Below, piece after piece: positions 1 to 15,100 of a stretch of 64,000 bases of DNA. Location of the stretch: the NCBI RefSeq assembly GCF_008728515.1, contig NC_044995.1, forward strand, positions 13,775,104 to 13,839,103, written 5' to 3'. This DNA comes from Papio anubis. Taxonomy: Eukaryota > Chordata > Mammalia > Primates > Cercopithecidae. Both the position numbers and the translations under genes were made by a program. The notes beneath the pieces were generated by a model. The model did no database searches. It had not been told where the DNA came from and worked only from the letters and a program-made list of their open reading frames with translations. Position 1 is the stretch's first letter, and every line of letters begins with the position of its first letter.

Positions 1-62
1 CTGCCTCTCGGACCCCAGACCCTACCTCATCCTTCTGGCCAGGCGAAGCCCACGACGTTGAC
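1..62 (+). other. XRCC1: XRCC1 5' UTR (partial)
   Basis: The 62 bases before the ATG are taken as 5' UTR of exon 1. The transcription start and promoter lie upstream of the window or at its edge, so no promoter element can be assigned. Confidence 0.7.
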
Positions 63-113
63 ATGCCGGAGATCCGCCTCCGCCATGTCGTGTCCTGCAG
101 CAGCCAGGACTCG
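63..113 (+). CDS. XRCC1: XRCC1 coding exon 1
   Basis: Residues 1-17, ending in frame at tcg before donor gtgagg. Contains Cys12, which pairs with Cys20 in the oxidised form of the N-terminal domain (family knowledge). Confidence 0.96.
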
Positions 114-3100
114 GTGAGGGACCTGCATGGGGGAGGTTGGAAGACGTGAGGGAATTAATGAGGACAACTCTAAAAAGAACTCTTGGGGTTCTTCTTGGAA
201 GTCTAAGGAGAGTCATGGGGGGATTTCCAGGAGACTAAAAGTGAATTGTGGAGAGATGTTGAATTAGGGACGTTCCGGCGTCTAGGGAACGAACTTCCGG
301 AGAGAAAAGGAGGAATAAGGAAAGCTTTCTTGGAGAGCCCATAGGTGAACTTCCACGGGAAAGTGTTGTAAGGGAAACTCCAGGCAGAGTGTGGGGGGAT
401 TAACGGGAGAGCTTAAGTCTGGAGGATCGTAGAGGCCTTGGGAGGACTCGAAGGAATCAACTGAGAGCTGGAGGCCTAGCTGTCATTTCTGTGCTCTAAT
501 TCTCCTCTCCCACTGTTGTTTCCAGACCCACTGTGCAGAAAATCTTCTCAAGGCAGACACTTACCGAAAATGGCGGGCAGCCAAGGCAGGCGAGAAGACC
601 ATCTCTGTGGTTCTACAGGTGATCCTGCCACCCCACCTCCTCCTCACTAGGAGTCTGGAGTCCAGGGTACCAGATTCTGCTCCTGAACCAACTGGCAATG
701 GGTTGAGTCACTTTCTTTGCTGGGCCTCAGCTTCCTTACTTGGAAAATGGGCGGCATGATCCCTGTGCCCCTCAGCAGAGAGCAAAGGAGACCCAAGGAT
801 GAGGTCCAGGATGACCATAGGAATCAGTGTGTGGTCCTGGGCTGGTGGCTTCTACTTTCTGGGTTTCACTTTCCTCAGCTGGAACAAAATGAATCATTGC
901 CACGTACCCTGCCTCCTGCAGCCAGTGGGCTCGGGGCTGGAAGGTGTCCAGGAAGGTCATCTAAGCCAATCTACTCCACTTTAAAGAAGGGGAAACTGGC
1001 TGGATGCTGTGGCTCATGCCTGTAATCCCAGCACTTTCAGAGGCTGAGATGGGAGGATTACTTGAGCTCAGGAGTTCCAGACCAGCCTGGGCAACATATC
1101 AAGAGCCTGTCTCTATTTTTATTAAAATAAATACTTTTTTTTTTTTAAAGAATAATAGGCCAGGTGTGGTGGTTCACACCTGTAATCCCAGCACTTTGGG
1201 AGGCCGAAACTGGAGGATCACATGAGCCCAGGAGTTTGAGACCAGCCTGGGCAATATAGTGAGATGTCATCTCTACCAAAATTTTATAAATTAGCTGAGC
1301 ATGGTGGTGTGCACCTGTAATCCCAGCTACTGGGGAGTCTGAGATGAGAGAATTGCTTGAGCCCAGGAGATGGAGGCAGTAGTGAGCTGAGATTGCGCCA
1401 CTGCACTCCAGCCTGGGCACCACAGCGAGACCCCCAAAATATAAAAAATAAAAGAATAGTAATGAGAGCTAACATTATTCAACATTACCTGCCAGTCACT
1501 GCTCTACACACCTCACTCACATAGATTAGCTCATTGAGTCCTCATAAACCCCAAGAGGCAAGCTCTGTTATCCCCACTTTTACAGATGAGGAAACTGAGG
1601 CCCAAAGAAGTTATACAACTTGCCTGACAGTCAGCCTTTTATTTATCTATTGAGACAGAGTCTCACTCTGTTCCCAGGCTATAGTGCAGTGGCATGATCT
1701 TGGCTTGGTTCACTGCAGCCTCTACCTCTTGGGCTCAAGCGATCCTCCTGCCTCAGCCTCCTGAGTAGCTGGTACTGCAGGTGTGCGCCAACATGCCTGG
1801 CTAGTTTTTTTTTTTTTATTTTTTTAGAGACAGGGTTTCTACCATGTTTCCAGGCTGGTCTCAAACTCCTAGACTCAAGCAGTTCTCCTGCTTCAGCCTC
1901 CCAAAGTGCTGGGATGACAGGTGTGAGCCATTGTTCCTGGCCTGGGGGCTGGTTTATGACTATAAGGAGCAGAACACCCTCTGGATAGTGCTAGGGTGAA
2001 GGAAAAGTTAACCTTTTGAGAATGGGCAGTCATTCAGCAAATATCCACTCCTCTCCCTCCCGCTGGAGGGGGAGTATATTTCCCTGCTCCATTGATGGGT
2101 TTGACCATATGATTTACTTAATGGAATTTCAGCACATCTAACTTCAGCAAGGGCCTTAAATGCACTTGGGTTTTGTGCTCCCATGATCTGCCATGAGAAC
2201 ATTTGTCAGGTTACTGCTAATCCCAGAAAACTGAAATCTCATGGAAGAGACCTGAATCCTTCCAAACTGCAGCCAAAGCAGCCATCCCATGAACTCTTAG
2301 AAGAATGCTTGTTGGTGTAAGTCTCAGTTTTCATGTTGGGAGGTCGAGGTGGGTGGATCGCTTGAACCCAGGAGTTTGAGTCCAGCCTGGGTAACATGGG
2401 GAAACCCTATCTCTACAAAAAAATACGAGAAATAGCTGGGCGTGGTGGCGCATGCCTGTAGTCCCAGCTACTAGGGAGGCTGAGTGGGGAGGATCGATTG
2501 AGCCCATAAGGTTGAGGATGCAGTGAACTGTGATGGTTTCACTGCACTCCAGCCTGGGAGACAGAGTGAGACTCTGTCTCAAAAACAAACAAACAAAAAG
2601 TCTCAGTTTTAGGATGATTTGTTACACAGCATTATTACAGTGTAAGTTAATACAACTTTGTGGTTTCAAACCACTGAGATTAGGGACTCCTTTGTTACTG
2701 TAACATCATCTAGTCCATCCCAATTGATGTCAATGTTTAGCACCTGTCAACTAATGGCCTCCACTTCCCAGGTTCAAGTGATTCTCATGCCTCAGCCTTC
2801 TGAGTAGCTGGAATTTACAGGCATGTGCCACCATGCCTGGCTAATTTTTGTATTTATAGTAGAGACTGGGTTTCGCCATGTTGGCTAGGCTGGTCTTGAA
2901 CTCCTGACCTCGGGAGTTCAAGGCAAATTAGCACCAAATGCTAATTTAAGTGATCCACCCACCTTGGCCTCCCAAAATGTTGAGATTACAGGCGTGAGCC
3001 ACTGTACCCGACCTCAGTCGTTTAAACTGTGATAGGTACAGGTTGCTGACAGTTTTAGTCTTAGGACCTAGATGCAAGCCCCCAGCTCTTCCTCTTACTC

Positions 3101-6100
3101 GGTGACCTCAAGCAAATTGTTTCATTTCTCTAACCTGTTTTCTCATGTCTGGGAATAATGACATCCAAGCCGGAGTTGTGAAAATTCGGTGACATAATGT
3201 CTGTACAAGTGCTCTGTCAACAAGTAGGTGTTTGTGTAGAGGGAGGGATTCGTGTTTTTATTACTTACTGGGTGATGATTCCGCTGGGCTCTCTTATGAT
3301 CAGGTGACTCCAGCGAAATCACATTTCATTCTGTTACCCCAGTTGCTGTGGAAACAGAGTGACTGGAGGCAGAAGAGACAGAATCTGTCCCTGGCCTGGG
3401 AGAGACTGAGGGAGTATTGCAGCTGTCACCAACATGGTAGACCCCAGAGGGAGCAGCTTGGGAAGGTGATGTGTTTCAATTGGGATGTCCAGGTTTGATG
3501 TGACTTTGGGATAGTCAAGGGGTGGCATCCAGGAGGCAGTTAGGGATCACATGTGGAGCTGGAGACAGAATGTGGAAGTTGTCAGTGCAGGGAAAGAACC
3601 TATAGACTCGGGGGTAGATGATGGATTTATTTGTTCATTCACTCATTTATTTAGTCAAGTATTTATTAAGTGCTTTCTGTAGGCCAAGCACTGTTTTAAT
3701 ATAGCAGTACATAGCAGAAGACAAAAAATATTCACTCTCAGTGGGGTGCAGCAGCTCACGCCTATAATCCCAGCACTTTGGGAGGCCAAGGTGAAGGGTC
3801 ATTGAGCCCAGCAGTTCGAGATCAGCTTGGGCAACACAGGGAAACCTCATCTCTACTAAAAATACAAAAATTTGTCAAGCGTGGTGGCCCATGCCTGTGG
3901 TCCCAGCTACTCCGGAGGCTGAGGCGAGAGGATCACTTGAGCCTGGAAGATCAAGGCTGTAGTGAGCTATGATGGCACCACTGCACTCCAGCCTGGGCAA
4001 CAGAGCAAGATGCTGTCTCTTAAAAACAAAAGTCTTGTGGAGCTTTCACGTTAGTAGGGAAAGACTGACAAATGAGTCAGTAAAACATATGTTGGATGAT
4101 GAGTGCTATGGAGGAACTGAAGGAAGGGGAATGAGAGTGCCCCAGCTGGAGCTGGAGCATGGCAAGGATTTTTATTTAAATAATAGGATCGGGGAAGGCC
4201 TCCCTGAAAAGGGGACATTTGAGCAACACGAGCTATGTATGTATCTAGGGAAAAGACTCTGAAGCTGGCTTGTGACAGCAAAGAGGCCAGTGTGGCTGGG
4301 GTGGAGTCAGCCAGGGGGAGAGAGGTAGGAGATGAGGTAACAGGGTGGGACTGGGAGCCCCTAAAAAACCACTTAAGGCCTGGAAAGCCATTGAAAAGAC
4401 TTGAGCTTTTACTCCGGGTGAGATAGGAGCCACTGGAGGGCTCCGAGCACAGGAGGGACAGGATCTGCCTTAGGCCTTCACAGGATCCTGCTGGCTCCAT
4501 GTTGACCATCAACTGCAGGGGCCACACACAGGAGTGGGAGACCAGCATTGCAACAGTTATTTTGGTAACTTATTCCACATCAGAGACTCTTTAGAATGAC
4601 TGCTTGCATCTGTCAATGACTAATATGTGGGGTTACTCTGGATTCATCAAATGATAGTTTTGATTATTTTGACGTAACTGATAAGGCAGAAATTTCTGGC
4701 CACCAAGGCAGCAGCCTTATCTTTGGGTTGTTTTGTTATGTTTTGAGACAGGTCTCACTCTCTTGCCCAGGTTGGAGTGCAGTTGCAAAGTCATGGCTCA
4801 CTGTAGCCTCAACCTCCTGGGCTCCGGCAATCCTCCCACCTCAGCCTCATGAATAGCTGGGACTACAGGTGCGTGCCACCAGGCCCAGCTAATTTAAAAA
4901 ATTTTTCGTAGAGATGGGATCTCACTGTGTTACCCAGGCTGGTCTCGGACTCGTGGGCTCAAGCAGTCCTCCTGCCTTGGCCTCCCAAAGTCCTGGCATT
5001 ACAGGCATGTGCCATTGCACCTGGCCACATCTGTGGGTTCTTCTACTACCCTGCATTTTCTCCTCTAATCATTATTACGCAACATCTGGATCTTACCACA
5101 TGGGGCTTAGCCATCTGCTTATGACAGCCCCACACACCTGATTGTTTGCAGTAGCCACAGAAGGCTCTGTTGCCAGCTCATCACCTGCTCCCAGAGGGAA
5201 ATGCCAACCTCTTTGCTAACTACTCCTGGGCTGGAGGGGTGGCTTGGATAAGACCCAGATATAACTCCTGTGTGTCACTGGAGGTGTGTCATTTTTAGAA
5301 GAAATGTTCATCAGCAGTAGGGCCTATGGTCATTTTTGATTGTCATTGGTTTTCTAGTCATTCAGTTTGCCACTGTGGTGTTTTAAATTTGTTTTTACTG
5401 TTTTTTGACGTGTAACATACATAGAGTGAAGTGAAGGTGTAAGTAAGCATAGAGCTCAGTGACTCTTCGCAAACTGCAGCCCTGTCTACTCCACACCCAG
5501 ATGCAGCACAGAGCCACAGAACATGCCTAGCCCCCAGCAGTTCCCTCAGGTTCTTCCTGTCAGTACCCCTGCAAGGGTGACCACTGTCCTGATTGTTAAC
5601 AGCATGGATTCATTTTGCCTGATTTTGAATTGCGTACAAAATGGAATCGTGTGGTATAAACTTTTCTTGTCCAGGTTCCCTTGTTATGTTTGTTCATTTC
5701 ATCTATGTCGTTGAGTGTAGCTGCAGATGGTTTATTGTGATTTTTTTTGTTTGTTTGTTTGTTTTTTCTGTCTCTGAGATGGAGTTTCACTCTTGTTGTC
5801 CTGGCTGGAGTGCAATGGCACAATCTCAGCTCACTGCAACCTCCGCCTCCCAGGTTCAAGTGATTATCTTGCCTCAGCCTCCTAAGTAGCTGGGATCACA
5901 GGCATGCAGCACCACGCCCGGCTAATTTTTTGTGTTTAGTAGAGACAGGTTTTCACCATGTTGGTCAGGCTGGTCTCGAACTCCTGACCTCTGGTGATCC
6001 ACCTGCCTCAGCCTCCCAAAGCACTGGGATTACAGGCATGAGCCACCGTGCCCAACTCCTATTGTCTTTTTTTTTTTTTTTTTTTTTTGAGATAGGGGCT

Positions 6101-9100
6101 CACTCTGTCACCTAGGCTGGAGTGCAGTGTCACCATCTCAGCTCACTGCAGGCTCAACCTCCCGGGCTCAAGCGGTCCTCCCACCTTAGCCTCCTGAATA
6201 GCTGGGACGACAGGCATGTGCCACTTCTCCAGGCTAATTTTTGTCTTGTTTTGCAGAGATGGGGTCTCACTGTATTGTCTAGGCTGGTCTTGAACTCCTG
6301 GGCTCAAGCATTCCTCCTGCCTCAGCTTCTTAAATCCTTGGGATTACAGACATGAGCCACTGCGCCTGGCCTATTGTCATTTCTGTATAGTATTCGGTTG
6401 TATTGAGATAACATTATGGTTTTATTTATTTATATTTGATTGTTTTTTTAAATGGAGTCTCACTATGTTGCCAAGGCTGGTCTTGAACTGTTGATCTCAA
6501 GTGATCCCCCAACTTGGTCTCCTGAGTAGCTGGGACTATAGGTGCACACCACCACACCCAACTAATTTGTTTTTTTTTTTTTTTTTTTTTTTTGAGCTTT
6601 TTGAAGGCAGCTTCCTGCATAGCTGGGATTACAGGGATTACAGAGAGAACCACAAGACCTGGCCATTGTGATTTTATTATATTTGCTTTCTGAATGGGTA
6701 TTATATGCATATAGTGCGAAATTCAAAAGGGGCAAAAGGGTATACACTAAAAAGAAAATCTCCCCTCACCCTTTCCATCCCTCCCTGCTTCCTTTCCAAC
6801 TCCTGCTCCCTCATTCTTCTCTCCTGATGCAACCAGCATTAGCAGTTTTTTTGGGTGGTCTTCCTGGGTCATTCTGTACACATACAAGCATATATACCTA
6901 CCCCCTCCATCCCGTTTTAAAAAATGCATGGTATATACACTGTTCCCTTGTGTGTGTTTTTGAAGTAACAGTGTATTTTGGAGATGCACACTGCATAAAT
7001 TTCTACCTCATTCATTCATTCATTCATTCATTCATTTATTTTGAGACAGAATCTTGCTCTGTCGCCCAGGCTGGAGTGCAGTGGTGCACATGCCACCAGG
7101 CTTGGCTACTTTTTGTATTTTTGGTAGAGATGAGGTTTCCCTGTGTTGGCCAGGCTGGTCTTGACTTCCTGACCTCAAGTGATCCTCCTGCCTTGGCCTC
7201 CCAAAGTGCTGGGATTACAGGTGTCAGCCACCGTGTGCGGCCTACCTTATCCTTTTAAATGATGCATAAGATTGCATTTCATGGCTGGGCGCAGTGGCTC
7301 ACGCCTGTAATCCCAGCACTTTGGAAGGCTGAGGCAGGTGGATCACAAGGTCAGGAGTTCAAGACCAACCTGGCCAAGATGGTGGAACCCTGTCTCTACT
7401 AAAAATGTAAAAGTTAGACAGGTCCGGTGACGGGCGCCTGTAATCCCAGCTACTCGGGAGGCTGAGGCAGGAGAATTGTTTGAACCCAGGAGGTGGAGGT
7501 TGCAGAGAGCCGAGATCGTGCCACTGTACTCTAGCCTGGGTGACAAAGCAAGACTCTGTCTCAAAAAAAAAAAAAAAAAAAAAGATTGCATTTCATCAAC
7601 GTGGAACAATTTTTTAGCAATATATCTCTCAGGAACTTTGCCCTCCTGTGCCATGTTTGTTTCAGGAACAGTTCATATCATGAACCGTGTCTCCCTGAGA
7701 AAGGTGCATGCACATGAACCCAGGCCACAGATGATAGTCATCTTGTGTCCTTATCCTCACAGCTGATACATACTGAGCACTCATGTCTTATTTTGAGATA
7801 AAATTCACATAAAATTTACTGTTTTAACCATTTAAAGTGCACATTTCAGCCAGATGTGGTGGCTCACACCTGTATAATCCCAGCACTTTGGGAGGCTGAG
7901 ACAGGTGGATTGCTTGAGGTCAGGGGTTCAAGACCAGCCTGGCCAACATGATGAAACTCCGTCTCTACTGAAAATACAAAAAGTAGCCGGGGGTGGTGGT
8001 GCGTGCCTGTAGTCCCAGCTATTCGGGAGGCTGAGGCAAGAGAATCCCTTGAACCGGAAGGCAGAGGTTGCAGTGAGCTGAGATCGCACTGCTGCACTCT
8101 AGCCTAGGCAACAGAGCGAGACTCTGTCTCAACAAAAAGCAAAAATAAATAAATAAATAAAGTGCACATTTCAGGGTTTTTTTTTTTTTTTTTCCAGCTT
8201 ATTGACAATGTTCTTCAACCATCTCCATTCTCTAATTCAGAATATTTTCATCACTCCAAAAAGAAACCACATAACCATTAGCAGTCACTTCTTATTCTCT
8301 CCCCATTGTTGCCCTTGGCAACCACTGATCTACTTTCTGCTTCTCTGGATTTGCTTATTCTGGACTTATAAATGTATATGTGGTCTTTTACACTTAACCT
8401 TGTTACACTTTGCATAATGTTTCTGAGGTTCATCCATGTTGTGGCATATATCACAACTTCATTGTTTTTAATAGCTGAATGATATTCCATAAATATATTG
8501 TACAATGTTTATCCATTCATCAATTGATAGACATGTATTGGGTTGTTTCCGTGTGTATATAAACTTTTTTTTTTTTTCGAGATTGAGTCTTGCTCTGTTG
8601 CCCAGGCTGGAGTGCAGTGGTGCAATCTCGGCTCACTGCAACCTCCATTTCCTGTGTTCAAGCAATTCTTCTGCCTCACTCTCCCAAGTAGCTGGGATTA
8701 CAGGCACCCGCCACCACGCCTGGCTAATTTTTGTATTTTTAATAGAGAAGGGGTTTCACCATCTTGGCCAGGCTGGTCTTGAACTCCTGACCTCATGATC
8801 CACCCTCTTCAGCCTCCCAGAGTGCTGGGATTACAGGCATGAGCCACTGTGCCCAGCCACTTTTTTTTTTTTTTTTTTTTCTGATGGAGTCCGCTCTGTC
8901 GCCCAGGCTGGAGTGCAGTGGCATGATCTCGGCTCGCTGCAACTTCTGCCTTCCAGGTTCAAGTGATTCTTCTGCCTCAGCCTCCTGAGTAACTGGGACT
9001 ATACGCGCATGCCACCATGCCCAACTAATTTTTCTGTTTTTAGTAGAGACAGGATTTCACCGTGTTGCCCAGGTTGGTCTTGAACTCCTGGCTCAAGTGA

Positions 9101-12100
9101 GCCACCTGCCTCGGCCTCCCAAAGTGTTGGGATTACAGGCATAAGCTACCACCCACAGCCTCTATGTATAAACATTTTTATCAGAATTTTTAAAAGTATT
9201 TTTTTACTTTTTTTTTTTTTGAGACAGAGTCTCGCTGTGTCACCCAACCTCCTGAGTAGCTGGGATTGCAGGTGCACACCACCACGCCTGACTAATTTTT
9301 ATTTTTTTATTTTTTTATTTTTTGAGACGGAGTTTCACTTGTTGGCCAGGCTGGAGTGCAATGGTGCAATCTCGGCTCACTGCAACTCCACCTCCTGGGT
9401 TTAAGAGATTCTCCTGCCTCAGCCTCCCAAGTAGCTGGGACTACAGGTGTGCACCACTACGTCCAGCTACTTTTTGTATTTTTAGTAGAGACGAGATTTC
9501 TCCATGTTGGCCAGTCTGGTCTCGAACTCCTGACCTCAGGTGATGCATCCGCCTCAGCCTCCCAAAGTGCTGGGATTACAGGCGTGAACCATTGTACCCG
9601 GCCATGCCTGGAGAATTTTTATATTTTTAGTAGAAAAAGAGTTTTACCATATTGGTCATGCTGGTCTCGAACTCCTGGCCTCAAGTGATCTGCCTGCCTT
9701 GGCTTCCCAAAGTGCTGAGATTACAGGTGTGAGCCTCCGTGCCCAGCCTGTTGTTTTTTCTCTTGAGACAGAGTCTCACTCTGTCACCTGCCCAGGCTGG
9801 TGTATAGTGGCTCATCTCAACTCACTGCAACCTCCACCTCCCAGGTTCAAGTAATTCTCATGCCTCCTGAGTAGCTGCGACTATCAAGGTGTGTGTCACC
9901 ACAGCCAGCTAACTTTTTGTATTTTTGGTAGAGACAGGGTTTTGCTATGTTGGCCAGGCTGGTCTTGAACTCGTGGCCTCAAGTGATTCTCCCGCCTCCA
10001 CCTCCCACAGTGCTGGGATTATAGGCGTGAGCCACTGCTCCTAGCCAGTAGTTTTTTTATATATGAAGAAGAAATGTCAGGGAGTGCCTGTGCGTGTTTA
10101 AAGTAAAAATAGTTATATATGCAGTAGGAATCATTCATTTAAAATAAAAGCATCTCCATCCTACCAGATTTAGGAGCTGTGCTTAATATTGTGGGAGAGG
10201 TAAAGATGTTGAGTTTGACTCAGGGATGGAAGGAAAGGAGTTGAGAACAGTGGTGGCATTGGGCAGTGCTTTGCAGTCAGGCAGTTGGGTCCGAAGTACT
10301 CTGCTAGTTATTAGCTTGTGTGCCATGTAAGCTATTGATTTAACCTGTCTGAGCCTCAGTTTCCCCATCTGTGAAACTGGAGTCGTAACAGACCCTTCTA
10401 CTTAAAGTGGTTTTGAGGCTTCAGTGATGCCTGGTGCATGCTTAGCCAAGTGTGGTGGACAGAACGGTGGCGCTCAAAAGATGTTCATGTCCTCGTCCCC
10501 AGAACCTGGAAATATTTTAATGACCAAAGGAGCTTTGTGGGTTTGATTAAATTAAGGATCTTGAGATGGGGAGAGTGCCCTGGGTTATCCAGTGGACCTC
10601 ATGTAACCCCCGGAAGCCTTATAAGGGAAAGAGGGAGGCAAGAGTGCTGGAACCAGAGCTGTGAAGATGCAAGCAGAGCCTGGAGTGATGCCAGCGCTTT
10701 CAGCGGCTTTGAAGACGAGGAAGGGACTGTGAGCCAAGGAAGGCAGGTGGCCTCGAGAAGCTGAACATGCAAGGAGACATATTCTCCTCTAGTGCTCTCG
10801 GAAGGAAGGAACGCAGCCCTGCCGCATCTAGATTTTAGCTCTGTAAGGCCCAGTTTCAGACTTTTGACCTCCAGATCTATAAGATAACAAATTTATGGGT
10901 TTTTTTTTTTGAGGGGGGATGGAGTTTCGCTCCTCTTGCCCAGGCTGGAATACAGTAGTGCGATCTCAGCTCACTGCAACCTCCGCCCCCCAGTTTTAAG
11001 CAGTTCTCCTGCCTCAGCCTCCCGAGTAGCTGGGATTACAGGCATGGGCCACCACGCCTGGCTAATTTTGTATTTTTAATAGAGACGGAGTTTCTGCATG
11101 TTGGTCAGACTGGTCTCGCACTCCCGACCTCAGGTGATCCGCCCGCCTCGGTCTCCCAAAGTTTTGGGATTACAGGCGTGAGCCACTGCGCCTGGCCAAA
11201 TTTGTGTTGTTTTTAGCCACGAAGTTTCTGCTAATTTGTACAACAGTAACAGGAAACTCATACACCAAGCACTTGGCACATGGTGAGAATCTGAAAATGT
11301 TAGCCATGATGATCCACTTGTGACAGATGGGACACCCAAGCAAGCATCAGAGAAGGGGTTCAACAGGGCCACCTGGTAAGGGAGGACAGAGCCAGAGTTA
11401 CAGCTTAGTAACTCTTGAGTAGTAGCTTCTGCAAACGGTCGCTGGGGGCCTCTTCTGCGTCTGTCTGTCCATCCACTGGGAATGCACTAGAGGCCTGCTG
11501 TGTTAATGATATTCACAGCTGACATTTATATAGTGTTTGCTCTGTGCCAGGCAGTATTCCAGGCACTTGGTATGTTATTTCTCATTCTTGGTATGAATTT
11601 GAATGTTATCAACAACTTTATGAGGTAGGCGTTTTTACTGTCCCCATTTCACAGGTTCAGAAACTGAGGCACAAGGGGTGAAGTGAAACCATTTGCTCCA
11701 GGATCACACAGCAGGAAATCAGCAGAGCTGGGAAGGACCAGACACTGTTCTTGGCCTTGGGGACGCAGGAGGGAGCAACTCAGACATTGTCCTTGCTCTC
11801 GTGGAGCTTAAAAGTCTAGCGGGAGAGACAGATGCTAGACAAATACAAACAAAAAAGATGTAACTGTGTAACACCAGGCAGTAAACATGAAGAAAAGTAA
11901 AGTCGGGTAGGGAGATAGAGAGTGGCACCGGGTAGGGGGCGAGGTAGGCTACTTATGGTCTGAAGTGACATCTGAGTGGGCACCTGAAGCACAGAAGGTA
12001 AACTTTTACCCAGCTATGGGTATGTTTGAGAGAAAAGTGGTCCAGACAGGGGGATTGGCAGGTGCAGATGCCCTGAGGTGGGAAGGAGCCAGACTGTTCT

Positions 12101-15100
12101 TGGCACAGAAAGGAGGCTGTTGTGGCTGGTCAAGAGTCACAAAGCCTGGCCAGAGGCTAAGCAGTCAGACTGGGGCTTCTTGTTTTTTTTTGTGTGTGTG
12201 TGTTTTTTTTGTTTTGTTTTGTTTTTTTTGTTGTTGTTGTTGTTTTGTTTTGTTTTGAGACAAGAGTGTCGCTCCATTGCCCAAGCTGGAGTGCAGTGGC
12301 ACAATCTCGGCTCACTGCAACCTCCGCCTCCCGGGTTCAAGTGATTCTCCTGCCTCAGCCTCCCCAGTAGCTGGGATTACAGGCTCACCACCATGCCCTG
12401 CTAATTTTAATTTTTGTATTTTTAGTAGAGACGGGGTTTCACCATGTTGGCCAGGCTAGTCTCAAACTCCTGACCTCAAGCGATTCACCTGTCTCAGCCT
12501 CCCAAAGTGCTGGGATTACAAGTGTGAGCCACCGCACCCGGCCCAGACTGGGACTTCTCATGAGCCCAGGCAGCACTGTACACTGCCCAGGGCCCAGGGC
12601 TGGGAGTGGCGGTGGAGGCAGGGGAGTCAGCAGGAGGTCTGCCGGCTTCAGCCTTAGGCAGGCCCTTCCTCCAGCACCATCTTCCTTCTCCAGCACGTTA
12701 GTGGTGTGATGGAGGAGCACGCATGGACTGTCGCCAGCCTTTCTGGGTTCCGGTCCGGCTTTGCCACCCACCAGCTGTGAAGTTACATAATCACTTCCTG
12801 CCTCCGTTTGCTCATGTGTAAGATGGAGATAATTTTAGCAACTGCCTGGCAGAGCCGTTGCAGGAGAGTAGATACATGTATTATTAGCAAGAGTCTGGCA
12901 TACCAGGAGCACTGAGTGCACTCGGATGTTGGCCGCAGTTGTGGTTATAGTTGTTAACTCTGTGTGTCATCTCAACTTACTTCAGAGGGAGGGTAAGTTT
13001 TTTTTTGGAGACAAGGTCTCATCACTCTGTCGCCCAGAGTACAGTGATACGAGCACGACTCACTGCAGCCTTGACCTTCCCTGGCTCAAGTGATCCTCCC
13101 GCCTCAGCCTCCTGAGTAGCTGGGACCACAGGTATATGCCACCATGCCTGGCTAATTTTTGTATTTTTTGTAGAGACAAGGTCTGGCTATGTTGCCCAGG
13201 CTGGTCTTGAACTCTCGACCTCAAGTGATCCTCCCACCTCAGCCTTCCAAAGTGCTGCTTATACAGATGTGAGCCACTGTGCCTGGCCAAGGAAGGAGGG
13301 TTGTTATGACCATCTTCCCTTTTTGCACGTGAGGAAACTGCCTCACAGAGACGTTGACTAGGTCACCCAAGGTTGTATAGGTTGGAAATGGCATTGCTGT
13401 ATTTGAGCCCAGGCCTACCTCACCCCAAGTCCAGGCTCCTTCCTCCCATACGATGGTGTTCCTGTTGATAGCAGTGTGCAGATGATGTCTAGATGATCTG
13501 ACAGGGAGGCAACAGAGCAGATTGGAGCATCTGTCATCATCACGGGTGGGAGGAGAGGGCAGTGTAGGGTGGTGGACTAAGTACCTTGTTTTTTGTTTTG
13601 TTTTGTTTTTTGAGACAGAGTCTCGCTGGAGTGCAGTGGCACGATCTCTGCTTACTGCAACCTCTGCCTCCCAGGTTCAAGAGATTCTCACGCCTCAGCC
13701 TCTTGAAGAACTGGGACTACAGGCATGCGTCACCATGCCCGGCTAATTTTTATATTTTTAGTAGAGAAGGGTTTTGCCATGTTGGCCAGGCTGGCCTCAA
13801 GTGATCCACTGCCTTGGCCTCCCATAGTACTGAAATTACAGGCTTGAGCCACTGCACCTGGCCTAGGTAACTTTGAGAGTTGCAATAATGTGTCATTCTA
13901 GGATCCTAATAAAAGAGCCCCAAACTGGAAGGTAGGACACTTGCCTCAACCTAACTGCCTCCCATGCCCACATGGCCCACATGACTTTCTGCATCTTCAT
14001 CTGTCAGACCGGAATGGCAGATCCTTTGAGATGAGGCCTCCTATAGGTAGCTCTTTTCTTCTTTCAACAAAGAGTTGTCAAGCACTGACTAATAATACCT
14101 CCTGACTGACAGTGGTTAATTGCCTACTCCTCACCATGCCCTGTGGCCATTATTTATGTGCATGATCCTAGATATGGTGGTCATTCCCATTTTACAGGTG
14201 AGAAAACTGAGGCTCCAAAAGGTTAACTGGCATGATCGTACAGCTAGTGTGCAGCAGAGCTGGGATTCAAACCCAGGAACTAGTGGTGAGCAAGATGGGA
14301 CAAAGCCCCTGCTCTCAGGGAGGTTTCCTGGAGTCCTCTGCAATTGTGGGTGAGGGGTGACATGTGCTGTTTGTCTGCATGATGATTTGAATAAAGTTAT
14401 AACTCTGACAAGTGCTTACCAAGGAGAGCTCCATGGTGGCGTGTGATAGGCTGACGTGGTGGAGTCTGGAGAGGTCAGGGAAGCAGGTATGTGTGGGGTG
14501 GGGGCGTGTGCATTCATTCAGTGACTGTTTTGTCAATTCCTGCTCCATGCCATACCCTATGCTGCGTGGAGGGGACTCATGGCACCAGTCAACCCTGGTG
14601 TGCTCCCTCACAGAGTTGACGTTACAGGGACATGGTGATCCAAAGGAAATTCATCCTGAGGTCCCACAGTGAGCCCAGGGGCAGAGCAGGCACTGACAGT
14701 GGCTTCTCTCTCTGCCCACAGTTGGAGAAGGAGGAGCAGATACACAGTGTGGACATTGGGAATGATGGCTCAGCTTTCGTGGAGGTGCTGGTGGGCAGTT
14801 CAGCTGGAGGCGCTGGGGAGCAAGACTATGAGGTAAGCAGGGCTATGAGATGGATCCCATACTGACCTCTGCCCCTCATGCCTGCATCACCGTCTCCCCC
14901 AGGGGCTGGGGCTGGGAAGACATGGGGCAGATGTGAGTCACACCTGATTGCTGCCCTCTGGAGGATCACCAGTGTACGGAGGAGACAGAAGGCAGACACG
15001 GGGCGGTAAACTGCACATCAGGGAAGAGAGCAAGTTTGGATCATGGCTTAAAGTGACACAAATGTATTATCTGACTATTCTGGAGGTCAGAAGTCTAAAA

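Larger units (their letters stand above)
619..14721 (+). other. XRCC1: XRCC1 intron 2 (14.1 kb), no gene seen
   Basis: Filled by some 24 Alus plus L1M, MIR and MLT1 remnants listed separately. Open frames here are Alu or L1 shadows. Unassigned: 619-996, 2210-2330, 3200-3640, 4031-4730 (an old mammalian repeat I cannot name, also seen around 12000 and 36050), 5027-5385, 11275-11500, 13300-13587 and 14290-14720. Confidence 0.85.

Noticed and set aside
4051..4548. A 165-codon minus-strand frame
   Set aside because: The sequence looks like an old mammalian interspersed repeat also seen near 12000 and 36050; the protein is low in complexity and unrecognised.
6668..7258. A 196-codon + frame
   Set aside because: L1-like remnant, an ATTC repeat and an Alu read through by chance.
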